DNA of 64,000 bases. Source: Meira nashicola. Lineage: Eukaryota; Basidiomycota; Exobasidiomycetes; Exobasidiales; Brachybasidiaceae. Both the position numbers and the translations under genes were made by a program. Where the stretch lies: assembly GCA_001600355.1 (NCBI GenBank), contig BCJU01000004.1, forward strand, positions 1,116,001 through 1,180,000, read 5' to 3'. The notes beneath the pieces were generated by a model. It worked only from the letters and a program-made list of their open reading frames with translations. It had not been told where the DNA came from and made no database searches. Positions 31,730 through 43,500 of the stretch are shown in pieces. Every line of letters starts with the position of its first letter. Within the stretch, counting starts at the first letter, position 1.

Positions 31730-33928
31730 TTACAATGCATTCTTGGCTGTCAAAAATCTATGTGCCTTGCCCAAAGCCCAAACGGAAAAGGAGAAAGGGT
31801 AGAGTGGGTAATCGATAGCGCAGTTCCTGTTAAACACACCAACCGTATCTTCATCATCCCAATGCCCATCAGATTTTTGACGGTTCATGATCACCTTTAC
31901 AGCACGTTTGATCGGTTCCGTTTCAGGATATTGGGCGTGCAAAAGTGCGATTAAAGCCCAGCTTGTTTGAACAACCAAAGAATAATCTGCTTGCACATAT
32001 TGTCCCGTCACGCATGATTCAAACTTTTCTCCCCAACCTCCATCTTCACGTTGACGATCTAAGAGATAATGACACGCCTTCTTGACCACATCACTTGTCT
32101 CATATGTTTGATTGTCTAACGAAAGACTTTCGAGAGCAAACATCATCGCATACGTATGACAAACTGCCCAAGACCCAAACCATGATCCATCAGACTGTTG
32201 TGCAGCAAGAATATACTTTACTGCTCCCTTGATACACTTGTCGATATCCTTTGCGCGATAATCATCAATCTTTCTGAACATGAGTAAGGAAGTTACGACA
32301 GATGTTGTGCATTCTGGGTAATCATATTCACGCATGATATTTCCAAAGACCTCTCCTGGATTTAGTAATTCGATCGCACTGGGAGCGTTGATCGTTTCGT
32401 AGCTTGCAAATCCACCGCTGGAATTTTGCATGGTCAATAAAAGATCTACACTATCCCGCAACCTACGTTGTGAAATTCTCGGTTTCAGTCCTGCTTCATT
32501 TTGCAGCATGATAGTAGCCTTCATTCCTTCTCCAGTACAATCACTAACCGTATATCCTTGCTCTTTTGTACTGAAAGGCCAGGCTCCTTTTGTGCTGAAT
32601 CGATATGCTTCCTTATAATGCTTGGGATCTTCACGGATTTGATGTTCGTCCAGCCATCCCAAGATACTTTCGCATGCTTTTTTATTCTCCGGCTGTTCCA
32701 CTAGACCAGAATCGACCATAGATTGTGCAATGAATGATGCATCCCATAATTGACTTCCATTCGTTCCTGTCATCATCAAACCTTCTCCGCTCATCCACAT
32801 GAAATCTTTCAGCTTTTCGCGATGGATTGCCATCACTTCCGAATCAGGTCCATCCTCAATCCATCGGCAGATGTAGTTCAACATCTTGTTCACAGGTCCG
32901 ATACCCTGGTAGCCTGTATTTTCATCCTCCATCACCAAGAGTTCGTATGCTCGTCTCATACCCGCACGTCGCAAAGGAGGAAGACCACCACATGATTCAT
33001 AGACCGACAAAATACCCATCATTGCTTCCAAAGTACGTGTATGAGGTGCCCAAACATCAATCTCGGCAATGTTGTTTCGATGCTTTGACCATTGAATATT
33101 TTCGTACGGTTCGACATACAATTCTTCTCGTAATGATGCAATGAGTGGGTTCATTTGAGCTTTGAAGCGTTTGCCCCATAGATAGCCCATAGGTATATAT
33201 ACCATGCGTGTATGAATCCACCACCTCCAAGGATGAATAGGTAGCCAGTCCGGTAAAGTCCACAGTTCTGGTGGGATAGGGTTCATTCCTTCCCATTCAT
33301 ACACATTCAAGCAAGCAAGCCAGAGCTTACCCCAAGATGGGATACCGGTAGCTCCACCCAAGCTGTGCAGTTTGGCACGAGCTCTAATCAGAGCGGGATG
33401 ATCTGCTCCCATTCCTAATAGCCGGCAGACAACATAATTGCATGCCGTTCCGAAAACAGTGGAAGGACCAGCTGTATGCAAGCCCCACCCACCATCTTTA
33501 TTAGCCTTGTTAAGCAAATATCTTTTCATCTCTATTCTCCATTCTTGTGGGATCGGCGTTTGTGTGACATACATTCCAATCACCAAGCCTGGCATGAGGA
33601 ATAATGGACCACCATATGCTGCACTCCAGTGTCCATCGGAAGACTGAATGCGCCTGTAGAACTCAAAGCCATTCTTTGCGGCATCTAAAGGAGTCTTTGG
33701 AGTTGGTAAAGTAGGTGCACCAATATCTATCCCTAGCCAGAATTTATCTTCGTCTGTTTGTGGCCATTGTTTGCATTGCTCATCTGTTCTGAGATAATGC
33801 CAAACATGTCTTCCCTTTTCAACTTTTAATCGCCATCTTGTCAAATCCGTCGATTCCGGATCGCTGTCCTTCTTGCCATTCGTGTTTGCTTGACCATTTG
33901 CACCTCGAGATCGTAACGTGGGAGACAT
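31730..33928 (-). CDS. ERG7: Lanosterol synthase (2,3-oxidosqualene cyclase)
   Basis: 732 aa from ATG 33928; the longer frame begins with TTG. It cyclises oxidosqualene to lanosterol at the ER and lipid droplets, the first sterol-ring step of ergosterol synthesis. QW repeats recur (GHWSAAYGGPLF, NKDGGWGLH, QREDGGWGE, QKSDGHWDD). The catalytic acid lies in VSDCTGEGMKA, with Asp463 as the proton donor. The motif reads DCTGE where yeast and human enzymes have DCTAE. Length and motif spacing are normal. It diverges from beta-adaptin across about 800 bases. Confidence 0.97.
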   Translation of the reverse strand: MSPTLRSRGANGQANTNGKKDSDPESTDLTRWRLKVEKGRHVWHYLRTDEQCKQWPQTDEDKFWLGIDIGAPTLPTPKTPLDAAKNGFEFYRRIQSSDGHWSAAYGGPLFLMPGLVIGMYVTQTPIPQEWRIEMKRYLLNKANKDGGWGLHTAGPSTVFGTACNYVVCRLLGMGADHPALIRARAKLHSLGGATGIPSWGKLWLACLNVYEWEGMNPIPPELWTLPDWLPIHPWRWWIHTRMVYIPMGYLWGKRFKAQMNPLIASLREELYVEPYENIQWSKHRNNIAEIDVWAPHTRTLEAMMGILSVYESCGGLPPLRRAGMRRAYELLVMEDENTGYQGIGPVNKMLNYICRWIEDGPDSEVMAIHREKLKDFMWMSGEGLMMTGTNGSQLWDASFIAQSMVDSGLVEQPENKKACESILGWLDEHQIREDPKHYKEAYRFSTKGAWPFSTKEQGYTVSDCTGEGMKATIMLQNEAGLKPRISQRRLRDSVDLLLTMQNSSGGFASYETINAPSAIELLNPGEVFGNIMREYDYPECTTSVVTSLLMFRKIDDYRAKDIDKCIKGAVKYILAAQQSDGSWFGSWAVCHTYAMMFALESLSLDNQTYETSDVVKKACHYLLDRQREDGGWGEKFESCVTGQYVQADYSLVVQTSWALIALLHAQYPETEPIKRAVKVIMNRQKSDGHWDDEDTVGVFNRNCAIDYPLYPFSFSVWALGKAHRFLTAKNAL

Positions 33929-34742
33929 GATATGTACAGTCAAAGTGGGATGTAGGTAGGAAGTGAAGATAGGTCAAGAGGAAAGCTTTTCCTTATATTT
34001 GTTACTTTCTAATGTCCACCGGGAAGGTTAAATCGTTTATTCCCCAGAGATTTTTTAAACAAAATCCGTATTCCGAGTAAGGCACTTTAGCTGCATTCAA
34101 GGCTTAATATCGCTATTTTAACTTCATGCATTTAGCGTGTGGTTGGCATGGCTGTCCAAAAACCAGCCTCTCCGGTACCCGAGAGTTTGTTGTTGTTGAC
34201 CACCACTTCCCTTTTCGCGGTCATTGAATCAATCATTTATGTGTATCTCTGTCGGGAGACGGTTCTCAGTTTTTCGACAAGATTTAATGCTTTAATATTT
34301 GTATTCGTCTGCCGAAGGTATTTCTGCCACATATTTCGTCGGAAATCAGTCGGTATTCGCTTGGTGACAGGCTCGTAAGGCTTACGTAACCTTTTTATCC
34401 TTCGTCTTCTGGCAATCTGCTAATAGGTAAAACTCTATTAGTATCCTTTTGTTCAATTTCCACCTACCATGAGAACAAAGGAAGAATGGAAATGTATGAG
34501 AGGGCCCTTTGTTTAATCAAATTTTCCGTGTAGGCGGTAGACGAGCTGTTATGCGTACGCGTTGTTCTTTGAGTCTACTAGACTACGTACAGCATGCATG
34601 CATGGGCCTTCTCAGTGTCTTTTTTATAATGCAATTCTACGGAATTCATAAATCCGAACCATTCTCACCTATTTTCATTCCAAATCACCATCATCAGATC
34701 TTTCTCTTTTGAGATCTTCATCATCATATCTGCTTGCTCAGT
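33929..34742. other. Divergent promoter of ERG7 and beta-adaptin
   Basis: About 814 bases with one ACGCGT at 34557-34562. I saw no clear sterol regulatory element by eye. The 60 bases before the adaptin ATG are rich in CATCAT/TCTT. Confidence 0.45.
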
Positions 34743-36959
34743 ATGGCTGATACAGGCAAGGATGCAAAGCTGTTTCAGCGAGGAAAAGTGCAAGAATTAC
34801 GAGCAGAGCTATTATCGGATAAAAAAGACAAAGGATGGGTACGAAGAAAGACTGTATTAAAAAAAATTATAGCAAACGCAACGTTGGGAAATGATATGAG
34901 TCCTCTGTTTGCTGATGTTGTAGCATGCATGAACATTCAAGTTTTGGAAATCAAAAAGATGGTTTATTTGTATTTGATCAATTACGGTCGTTCGAAGCCA
35001 GATTTGGTACCCGAAGCAATTCCTGGTTTCTTGTCTGATTGTAATGATCGAAATCCTCTCATTCGTGCTTTGGCTATTCGAACTATGTCGTACATTCCTG
35101 TTCCAGCAGTTTTACAAGCTCTCATCGATCCATTACGGCATTCACTCAAAGATTCAGATCCATACGTCCGCAAGACAGCTGCAATTTGTGTAGCTAAATT
35201 ATACATGCACGACCACAAGCTGGTAGACAGACAAGGCTTCATTGGAATGTTGCGTGATTTATTGGCAGATGGAAATCCGACCGTTGTCGCAAATGCAGTC
35301 GCTGCTTTGGTAGAAATTTCCGAACGCAGCGATAATATTCAATTAAAACTAAATCTGACAGTTGCAAGCAAATTGGTCAGCGCTTTACCTGATTGCTCAG
35401 AATGGGGACAGACATACATTTTGGAATCATTGATGTTCTTTGTGCCAAAAGATTATGCAGACGCAGAAATTTTGGCTGAACGAATTGCAATCAGATTACA
35501 ACATGCGAATTCAGCTGTCGTTCTTACTGCAACAAAGGTAATTTTGTATTTGATGAACTATATTGCCTCAGCAGAATTTAGAGAAAGCCTTTGCAAGAAA
35601 CTAAGCCCTCCTCTGGTGACTTTGCTTTCTTCGGGTCCTGAAGTGCAGTATGTTGCCTTGCGTAACATTTTACTCGTCATTCAACGAAGGCCTATTGTTC
35701 TACAGAACGAAGTTAAAATCTTCTTTTGCAAGTACAATGATCCTGTATACGTAAAGATGGCAAAGTTGGAAATTATGTACAGATTGGCAAATGAGCGAAA
35801 TGTCGAACAAGTTTTAGCGGAATTGCGAGAATATGCAACAGAGGTCGACGTAGATTTCGTACGAAAGGCAGTTCGATCAATTGGACGATTGGCAATCAAA
35901 ATCGAATCAGCTGCAGATCGATGTATATCCACCTTACTCACTTTGATTCAAACAAAGGTTAATTATGTTGTGCAAGAAGCAATTGTGGTAATTAAGGATA
36001 TCTTCCGCAAATATCCTAATCGATATGAATCTGTCATCGCTACACTATGTGAAAATTTGGATAGCTTGGATGAACCCGAAGCAAAAGCAGCGATGATTTG
36101 GATCATAGGGCAGTATGCCGATCGTATCGAAAATAGTGACGAATTATTGGAAGACTTTTTGTACACCTTTTTGGAAGAACCTGTTGAAGTGCAATTGGCC
36201 TTGTTGACAGCAACTGTTAAACTATTCTTAAAGCGACCAACAGTGGGAGGTGAGCTAGTACCAAAAGTACTAAAATGGGCTACAGAAGAGGTTGACAATC
36301 CTGATTGTCGTGATCGAGGATTTATCTATTGGAGACTTCTATCCACAGATCCAGCTGCAGCGAGAAAGATTGTTTTGGCAGATAAACCTGCAATCAGTAC
36401 GGAAACGGATCGAATGGATAGACAATTATTAGATCAACTTTTGTTGCATGGTGCAACTTTGGCAAGCATTTTCCACCGACAACCACAAACATTCATTAGA
36501 GGAACGAAAGCACGTTATATACCAGATTCACCTGCATTAGATGAATCGGCTAGGAGACATGCTTCTTCCCATATTTACTCAAGACCGCTCGCACGTACGC
36601 CTTACTCTGGCACTACTGCATCTACAGGAGATGTGAATGGACATGCAAAAGTTTCAGGAAAAGCTGCACCTTCCTCTTCTCCGGCTATCGGAGGACAAAG
36701 TGAGCTTGAAAGAGAGACAGATGATGTAGATGCAGATGATGATCAAGATGCTGAAAAACCTATTAATGGTAAGGAAAACGATCAAGCAGAAGAAGAAGAT
36801 AATGATGGGAAGAAGGAACCAATCACGACAATTAATGAATCACTTGATGGTGTTGATCCTTACTCGATGTTGGGAGACGATTTCGGAGGTGCAGCGAGTG
36901 GATATACCGCAGACGCTCCTAAACCAAATTCAAGTGGGATGAACGCTTTGCTTGCTTAA
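34743..36959 (+). CDS. APL2: Beta-adaptin, AP-1 type (clathrin adaptor large subunit)
   Basis: 738 aa from ATG 34743; the frame is open 9 bases upstream to a TTG. Residues about 5-580 form the adaptin alpha-solenoid trunk, with the highly conserved [22 protein letters not shown] block, [12 protein letters not shown], and [19 protein letters not shown]. An acidic, low-complexity hinge follows and ends [10 protein letters not shown] and NALLA. There is no C-terminal appendage domain, as in yeast Apl2 (726 aa). AP-1 sorts cargo between the trans-Golgi and endosomes. AP-2 beta is the alternative, because the trunks are very similar; AP-1 is the more likely call. Confidence 0.87.
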   Translation: MADTGKDAKLFQRGKVQELRAELLSDKKDKGWVRRKTVLKKIIANATLGNDMSPLFADVVACMNIQVLEIKKMVYLYLINYGRSKPDLVPEAIPGFLSDCNDRNPLIRALAIRTMSYIPVPAVLQALIDPLRHSLKDSDPYVRKTAAICVAKLYMHDHKLVDRQGFIGMLRDLLADGNPTVVANAVAALVEISERSDNIQLKLNLTVASKLVSALPDCSEWGQTYILESLMFFVPKDYADAEILAERIAIRLQHANSAVVLTATKVILYLMNYIASAEFRESLCKKLSPPLVTLLSSGPEVQYVALRNILLVIQRRPIVLQNEVKIFFCKYNDPVYVKMAKLEIMYRLANERNVEQVLAELREYATEVDVDFVRKAVRSIGRLAIKIESAADRCISTLLTLIQTKVNYVVQEAIVVIKDIFRKYPNRYESVIATLCENLDSLDEPEAKAAMIWIIGQYADRIENSDELLEDFLYTFLEEPVEVQLALLTATVKLFLKRPTVGGELVPKVLKWATEEVDNPDCRDRGFIYWRLLSTDPAAARKIVLADKPAISTETDRMDRQLLDQLLLHGATLASIFHRQPQTFIRGTKARYIPDSPALDESARRHASSHIYSRPLARTPYSGTTASTGDVNGHAKVSGKAAPSSSPAIGGQSELERETDDVDADDDQDAEKPINGKENDQAEEEDNDGKKEPITTINESLDGVDPYSMLGDDFGGAASGYTADAPKPNSSGMNALLA

Positions 36960-37858
36960 GGTTTAATTATTTCTTTGATTTTTATTACATAATTGTATTT
37001 TATCACCTACATTTTAATGATTATTATGATTGATCATATTGACAAGGATGGATATCGGACCTACGATATTTCCGAGAATATGCATATCAGATTCTCCCCG
37101 GTGAATGCTCAACAAGCATGCCAGTTTACAGCATAAGGTATCACTAAAAAGATACATAGGCTAATAAGTACAAGAATAGATTCATGCCCCTTCTTCTTTT
37201 CTTACGCCGACTGGCACATCATTCCAGATTGCACACCAACAGAGTAAATAGTCCGTTGCCCTTTATATTGCCTAACAGGTAATATAATCAGTGACGTCTA
37301 TTGATCGCAATTTGTTTGTCGGATACTGAATTATTGCTTGTGTGGAGGCAAATTCTGGCTCGGTTGAATTAATATACGCGTGAGCACAATTTCTCTGCTC
37401 TAATGCTAAAAAAGCGAATCCCATTTAGGTTATATTTACGTCACCTCCCTTGAATCCGCGTCGGCATGCGTTAAGAGAACACAGCATTTGAACCTTCTAG
37501 CCTTTCTTAGCTGAAAATTGACCTCATGCGTCTGACTGTGCTTATGTGCACGCGTGCTTGCTTTTTGTGTAAGTCTATTAATCGTTCACAATCCTTTTGT
37601 GCTGTTCTGATATTATACATACGGGCAATAGCGTCCGAGAAATTAGTGCAACTCCACGCTGAGAGAAGTAGAGAGAAGATTAGACCGCCGTTGTGCTCAT
37701 ATGGTCGTACGTAATGCGGATGGAGAATAGAATACTACTGAAACTCAATTCTAACCCATCCACACGTTCTCATCAAATCCATTTTCTTACAACCATCTAA
37801 ATCACCCTCAAGAGGAGCATTTGTTAAAAGCACTTTATATCCTCTCCTACCATAAAAG
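36960..37858. other. Spacer between beta-adaptin and the Slm1-like gene
   Basis: About 900 bases with ACGCGT at 37376-37381 and 37550-37555, and a pyrimidine/CATC-rich leader before the ATG at 37859. No other gene is recognised. Confidence 0.45.
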
Positions 37859-39514
37859 ATGTCACAATACGACGCTCACAGCGTTTCGCGCGCTTCAAGC
37901 CTTAGTCGTAAATCGACCGTTGCCAGTCGCAACGCAAGTTTGATCAAAAAGAACACTGGACCACATGAATTGCGTCCATCTGACATTTTGATTGAACGTT
38001 TCACAGGATGGAAGCATATCACCAAACAGTTGATTAGTTACTTTGAAGGTATCGCTGATATCGAATATAACACCGCAAAAGAGTTGACCAAATTGGGCGG
38101 TGTGATTCAAGTACCTTTCCGGGAAGGTAATCAATTCTTGGGCGAAAACGGTATTCAAGATGTCTACTATGGCATTCGTGACAAGACTCGTATCATTGCT
38201 GATCACCATGCCAACTTGGCCAAAACTGTTGAAGGTTCAATCGTTCAACATTTGCAAAAGTTACGATCTGAAATCAAGGCTCACGTCAAAAATGTTCAAC
38301 AAGATACCGGTAAATTGGCAAACAGTGTAGCAAAAGAACGTGAAATGTCTACAAAAATGATTTCCGATTTGGCACGTTCGATCACATTGTTGAAGAACAC
38401 ACCAATGAGCGTTACAGCAAAAGAAGATCCTTACACCGCAAACATGAACGTTTTCCGTCAATTGCAACGTCAAGTGAACGAAGAAAATGCTTTGCAAAAG
38501 AGTATCATTATCATGCAACAAAACTCTGCTCACTTTGAAGAAGGTATTGTTCGCAGCATTCAATCTGCATGGCAAACCTTTGACGAATGGAGTGGTCGTA
38601 TGTCTGCTCAAGTTCAAGACACTTGGTTGAGCTTGGGTCAAGAAATGCGCAGCTTGCAACCTAACTCTGAATGGATCGCCTTTGCCGCTCGCAGTGATCA
38701 CTTGTTGGACCCAGACACTCCATTGCGTAACCCTGAAACAATTGATTACCCAGGTAAGGATGACCCATCCGTCATTCCTGTTCACCAAGGTATTTTGGAA
38801 CGCAAGAAGCGTTTCACAAAGACATACAAGGAATCCTTCTATGTTTTGACTCCTGCCGGTTACTTGCACGAACACGGCAGTTCCGATACAACCCGTCACC
38901 CTCATCCAGAATTGTCTCTCTTCTTGCCTGAATGCACCCTTGGCGCTCCATCTACAATGGCCTCCAAATCGCACAAGTTCCACATCTCAGCCAAGACATC
39001 TAACGTCAAATCTTTGCCTGGCTTGGGCAAGAGCGATCACGCATACACTTTCCGTGCTCGTTCTCATGAAGAATTGATGGAATGGTGGAATGACATCAAA
39101 CAACTCAGTAAGGTTTACCTCACTTCTAGCGAACAAATGGATCGTAGTGGACCCGTTCCCGCTGCTGTTCGTGCTGCTGGTTACCGTAGCGAAGAAGAAG
39201 AAGAGGAAGAAGAAGATGGATCATCAGTTGAAGAAGAAGATGATGAATACGAAGAAGCAGGTGAAGCAACTGCTAACACACAACATGCTGTTGCTCATGA
39301 AGCCGGTGCAACTAGCGGAACTGCAGGAGAAGAACAAATTCCAGCTTATTCCGGTACAACAAAAGGATCTGGAATTGAAATCGGATCAAACGGATACGCA
39401 GTCGAGAAGAAGGCAGGTGAAAGTGGAGAGCCAGCAGCTGGTGAACCATCCCAAGATGCTTCTCAACGCGCTGCTGGAAAGGGAAAGGCAGGTGAAACAG
39501 AAGTTGCCGAATAA
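37859..39514 (+). CDS. Slm1/Slm2-like BAR-PH protein (TORC2/eisosome effector)
   Basis: 551 aa, single exon, ATG start. Residues about 35-295 are a helical BAR-like domain (ILIERFTGWKHITKQLISYF through WLSLGQEMRSL). Residues about 315-425 are a PH domain, from IPVHQGILERKKRFTKTYKESF to RSHEELMEWWNDIKQLS. The rest is an acidic tail with poly-Glu (EEEEEEEED) and Ala/Gly-rich sequence. Yeast Slm1/2 bind PI(4,5)P2 at eisosomes and pass membrane stress to TORC2 and calcineurin. No PxIxIT motif is evident in the tail, so calcineurin docking is not supported. Strong codon bias (TTG, CAA, GGT) suggests abundant expression. Confidence 0.88.
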   Translation: MSQYDAHSVSRASSLSRKSTVASRNASLIKKNTGPHELRPSDILIERFTGWKHITKQLISYFEGIADIEYNTAKELTKLGGVIQVPFREGNQFLGENGIQDVYYGIRDKTRIIADHHANLAKTVEGSIVQHLQKLRSEIKAHVKNVQQDTGKLANSVAKEREMSTKMISDLARSITLLKNTPMSVTAKEDPYTANMNVFRQLQRQVNEENALQKSIIIMQQNSAHFEEGIVRSIQSAWQTFDEWSGRMSAQVQDTWLSLGQEMRSLQPNSEWIAFAARSDHLLDPDTPLRNPETIDYPGKDDPSVIPVHQGILERKKRFTKTYKESFYVLTPAGYLHEHGSSDTTRHPHPELSLFLPECTLGAPSTMASKSHKFHISAKTSNVKSLPGLGKSDHAYTFRARSHEELMEWWNDIKQLSKVYLTSSEQMDRSGPVPAAVRAAGYRSEEEEEEEEDGSSVEEEDDEYEEAGEATANTQHAVAHEAGATSGTAGEEQIPAYSGTTKGSGIEIGSNGYAVEKKAGESGEPAAGEPSQDASQRAAGKGKAGETEVAE

Positions 39515-39897
39515 ATCATTCGCTAGCTTTTGAGTAACCATATTCAACGTCTTATCGAACGTGATAATAAAATACCCTACGGTTTATTTTCTTACCTCTC
39601 AAGATCTTATTGATCATCATGTATTGATCTACATGTGATCAATAAGATGGAGTCTTTTGTTCTCTTTCTCATATCGAACTTTTTTATGTCGTATCTCAAA
39701 TGTGATCGGCTTTGCCTCTTTTTATATTCATTTGACGTTGCGAAACTGTGTATATACTTTGACTGATGGAAGGCCATACTCAATTCATACCTTGTCTCGA
39801 ATTTTTAGAGTGAGTAAAATTGTTTCATGGTGCAAAAGATATAAGAATAATAGAATACATGTTATAAGTTATAATTTGGGTCATGCAAGCAGTGCAC
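39515..39897. other. Convergent 3' region of the Slm1-like and TOF1 genes
   Basis: 383 bases, AT-rich. It contains an inverted repeat in which GATCAATAAGAT (39637-39648) is the reverse complement of ATCTTATTGATC (39604-39615), able to form a stem in a 3' UTR. Nothing else is seen. Confidence 0.45.
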
Positions 39898-42800
39898 TCA
39901 TTCGTCATCATCACTGTCTATGATCAATGCTCGCTTCTTGCGGATAGTTGGATCATAAGAAAGTTGTGCTTCATTCAATGCAGCACTAGAGTGATCTCCT
40001 TCAATGTCAACATCAGAATCAGACCTTACTGGAGACGAAGCCTGTGTTATCCTGAGCTTCTTTGGCGTTTCTTGTTGAGAATCTTCCTCTTCGCTATCTT
40101 GATTCCCGAAAAAGAGACCGTCAGATGGTTTATTACGTCTTAGAGATCCAATCGTACGTTTGTTGCGTGCTTGTGAAAGTTTTTGTGGAGATATATCATT
40201 ATGAACTGAAGAACCGGTAACGGAACTTGAACGGCTTGAACGATCACTTGATCGAATTCTATTTTGCAGAGGTGAAGCAGCATTGTCTAAATTGCTGAGA
40301 TTTGCTTCATCATCATCATCACTATCAACATCATTATGATTTTGACGTGCTTCTTGCATTCTTTGTTGAGCTATCATACGTTCAGCAGCTTCAATTTCTT
40401 CGTCACTATCTTCGATCAAATCATCGACAAACGTATTTGGACGATTTTCCTTTCTAGGTGCTCTTTGACGAGGAACGTAAACTTGTTCTTCTTCTCCGAA
40501 TTCATTCACAACCGTTCGTGTGATTCTATTTTGCTTTCTTACCCTTCTGACGAACGATGACCAAGGTTCATCTCTTAATTCACCTTTCATTCCATCTTCG
40601 ATCATTTCAATTTGACTTTTCAATTCTTCCGGCATATGCGTTGATGGGATCGTCCATACCCAATGATGATCATCATCTTCGTTACTACGCAAATTGATCA
40701 ATCGACACAAGAGCTTCAATTCAGGTCTTTTTGATGCATCATCACGTAATTCGTTATCGTCAAAGTAAGACATCCGATGATCGTTAAACAATTCAGAAGC
40801 ACGTTCGAGTGCTTTATCAGGTGATCTTTCATGCTCCTCATCTGATTCATGCGATTCATCGCTTTCTCCTCGTATTTCATCTACGATTGAAACTTTTGAT
40901 CGAAGTGATTCTTCCAAATGAGATTTGATCCACATTACAGCGGGTAATTTATCAGCTTCCATTAATATATTAACTGCAATTTTGATATCTTCCGCTTGTC
41001 CTTTGCTGTCAATGATTTCGATTTCTGTCGGCATTTTGAACACTTTGACCGGTTTAGGGGCTCTCATACCTTCTGCCCAATATCCTTTTTCTGTTTCATC
41101 AAGACGTTCGAATTTGTCGAGAATGTACTTGAAGAGCTTTTGTGCATCAGGTACAATTTTTGGCGCATTGGATTGAAGGTATTGCCAGAAAGCCGCATCC
41201 TTTTGCAATTTCTTGATTGCCAAACGTTTTTCGTACGGAAAGAAGAGACGAAGGTTATTCGCCTTGATTGCCAATCGATGTAGAATATGAACAACGCCGC
41301 TTATGTGCTCTTCCACTCGTTCCGTCACATCAAGCCATCTAGCAAGATATGTGAAAGAAGCTTCGACCAATTGATTCGATGAAAGATGAGATTGGAATTT
41401 TTCGAATTCAAACTTTCTTTCTTTGATTTTACTCTCTACAACTTGACGCATCTCTTGCTCTTCTTCCTCTGCATTCGTTGCTGCATTATCATTCTCGCCT
41501 ACTCCTTGATCTTTTTCGGCTCTTTTCTTTGCTTGTTTTTTCATCTTGACAAATAAATTCTCTTTATCCTTTGAATAACGTTCAAGAGCTTTTGGCATCA
41601 CATGAGCAAAATCAAGAATTGCTTCCAAGCATCGGAAACTTTGATTGCCATAAGATTTAGTAATGGCCTTTGCTGCATCTAATGCTAATTCATCATAAAA
41701 GTGCATTGCTAGAATTCCTTCGGCCATTTCAGTATCGTCTCGATTGGAACTTTTGCTGAGCATGTCCACTAATTTCAATAATGTCGTCCAAAGTTTTACC
41801 GCGGTCACAAATTCAAGCCAAGTTTTATCATCCCTAGCTGTATTGGCTCGCATCCATGCCATCTTTAAAGCCCATGGTTCAAGCCAATAATCAATCAGAT
41901 CAAATGTCCATTCAATAGCTTCATCTTCTTCGTTTGGTACCAATTCATTCTCACTTGTTCGTTGACGTTTAGCTTGCCTTTGGCGATCTTCATTGGCTTT
42001 TTGAAGTAAAAAGTATTCCAAGAAGAAGTTTGATAAACGCATCATTTTCGTTCTTGTTTGTGCAATGTCACCTGCCTTGAAGCTTTCAGATCGGATATCC
42101 TTTACGACCGATCGAATGAGTGGTTCAAAGCCCATTTGTACAAAGTCTTTCGCCCATTCCGATACAACTACTTTTGCGGCAGACGTCCAACTTCTTCTTG
42201 GACGGCTAGCGCCAATTTCATCTAATGCTCGCTTGCGTTGAATCTTTCTCTTCTGTTTCTTCTCTTTGTATTGTAGTTGTAATTCTTCTTTTGTCTTTCT
42301 AAGTGCCCTTTGCGTTCTTGCGATACGAACTGCTCCTTCTGCATCTTTGAAATTGATCGTTGTTGAATATCTAGAATGACGGGAAGTACCCGATGAAAGT
42401 ATTTCACTATTTTTCAGTCGTGATTCAGCTTTGAGTGAATTTTGAAGACTTGTATTTTGTCTACTTGTCGAAGAGGTAGAAGGGCCTGAGTTGTGGTGTG
42501 AATGATTATTTTGGATCAATTGTTCAGGTAAAGCACTGGAGTAAATGTGATATACACATTCTGCAGTGACAATATTCCATGCTTCAAAATCGCGTGATTG
42601 AGCATTGCTTGCAAGCATCAACAATGTTTCCAAAACATGTGAAGATTTCAATTCAACCAAAAGATCATTTTGAAGGTTGGATAAAGCAATCAATTCTGAG
42701 CCACTTAATGAAGTAGCTTCAGGATCTCGAATTGCCAACAAATTACGAAAGAGATGTAAACACATACTAATCGTTCCGATCTCTCTTTCTGTACGTTTAT

Positions 42801-43500
42801 GTCTTGGCTTGGAAATAGCAGGTAGTAGAATATGCAACATGATTGTGCTTAATACACTTCGACTCTTGTTACCTGTTTCGCCTGATCGACTTCGCAAAAT
42901 GCTAGCCTTGTAGGATACTAGAACGCTTTGAAATCGTCTATAATCTGGTACTGCAGCTGAATTGTCGTCTTTGTTAATTGCAGCTTGAATTTCGGCAGCC
43001 ATATCGATTGGCCATGTTAGTGTAGTGATCAGATCTGTACAAGCCAATGCAATCTTGCTACCACGTTCTCCCATATCTGCTGCTTTAAGAAGAAGTGGTA
43101 ATAGTCCACGTTGAACAACATTCACTTCACTGAATATCATAGGAATCACTCTTGTTGTATCATCTTCATCTTGATGAAGAAGGGTACGTAAATCACGTAA
43201 ACAACGTAAGCATTCATCACCGATTGCATATATTTTGCGTATATTACCATTTTCATCGATATCCTCTTCCAAACCTCCGAGAGCAGTCGTGATATCTATC
43301 ACTGTTGATCTAATTGCAGCGTAATGTTCATCACTGATTTCTTCATTCTCACTTTCACTGCCTTCCTCTTCAGAATCTTCCTCTGTATCTCTGCTTGCTA
43401 AAGAGATTGATTCACCATCTGATTCTGATAAATATCCATCAAGATCTTCATCCAATCCATCGCTACGATATCCGTACTTCTCGCCTCTTGAAGAAGACAT
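39898..43500 (-). CDS. TOF1: Tof1/Swi1/Timeless replication fork protection protein
   Basis: 1200 aa, single exon, ATG start at 43500. After an acidic N-terminal tail, the Timeless N-terminal domain begins with TTALGGLEEDIDENG and YAIGDECLRCLRDL, then VVQRGLLPLLLKAADMG and LITTLTWPI. The middle is helical and basic; the C-terminal third has Asp/Glu/Ser-rich linkers and basic patches (KKRALIIDSDDDE at the end). Tof1/Swi1 pairs with Csm3/Swi3 in the fork protection complex, which links helicase and polymerase, activates the S-phase checkpoint and supports cohesion. It shares a divergent promoter with SMC2 that holds four ACGCGT sites. Confidence 0.92.
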   Translation of the reverse strand: MSSSRGEKYGYRSDGLDEDLDGYLSESDGESISLASRDTEEDSEEEGSESENEEISDEHYAAIRSTVIDITTALGGLEEDIDENGNIRKIYAIGDECLRCLRDLRTLLHQDEDDTTRVIPMIFSEVNVVQRGLLPLLLKAADMGERGSKIALACTDLITTLTWPIDMAAEIQAAINKDDNSAAVPDYRRFQSVLVSYKASILRSRSGETGNKSRSVLSTIMLHILLPAISKPRHKRTEREIGTISMCLHLFRNLLAIRDPEATSLSGSELIALSNLQNDLLVELKSSHVLETLLMLASNAQSRDFEAWNIVTAECVYHIYSSALPEQLIQNNHSHHNSGPSTSSTSRQNTSLQNSLKAESRLKNSEILSSGTSRHSRYSTTINFKDAEGAVRIARTQRALRKTKEELQLQYKEKKQKRKIQRKRALDEIGASRPRRSWTSAAKVVVSEWAKDFVQMGFEPLIRSVVKDIRSESFKAGDIAQTRTKMMRLSNFFLEYFLLQKANEDRQRQAKRQRTSENELVPNEEDEAIEWTFDLIDYWLEPWALKMAWMRANTARDDKTWLEFVTAVKLWTTLLKLVDMLSKSSNRDDTEMAEGILAMHFYDELALDAAKAITKSYGNQSFRCLEAILDFAHVMPKALERYSKDKENLFVKMKKQAKKRAEKDQGVGENDNAATNAEEEEQEMRQVVESKIKERKFEFEKFQSHLSSNQLVEASFTYLARWLDVTERVEEHISGVVHILHRLAIKANNLRLFFPYEKRLAIKKLQKDAAFWQYLQSNAPKIVPDAQKLFKYILDKFERLDETEKGYWAEGMRAPKPVKVFKMPTEIEIIDSKGQAEDIKIAVNILMEADKLPAVMWIKSHLEESLRSKVSIVDEIRGESDESHESDEEHERSPDKALERASELFNDHRMSYFDDNELRDDASKRPELKLLCRLINLRSNEDDDHHWVWTIPSTHMPEELKSQIEMIEDGMKGELRDEPWSSFVRRVRKQNRITRTVVNEFGEEEQVYVPRQRAPRKENRPNTFVDDLIEDSDEEIEAAERMIAQQRMQEARQNHNDVDSDDDDEANLSNLDNAASPLQNRIRSSDRSSRSSSVTGSSVHNDISPQKLSQARNKRTIGSLRRNKPSDGLFFGNQDSEEEDSQQETPKKLRITQASSPVRSDSDVDIEGDHSSAALNEAQLSYDPTIRKKRALIIDSDDDE

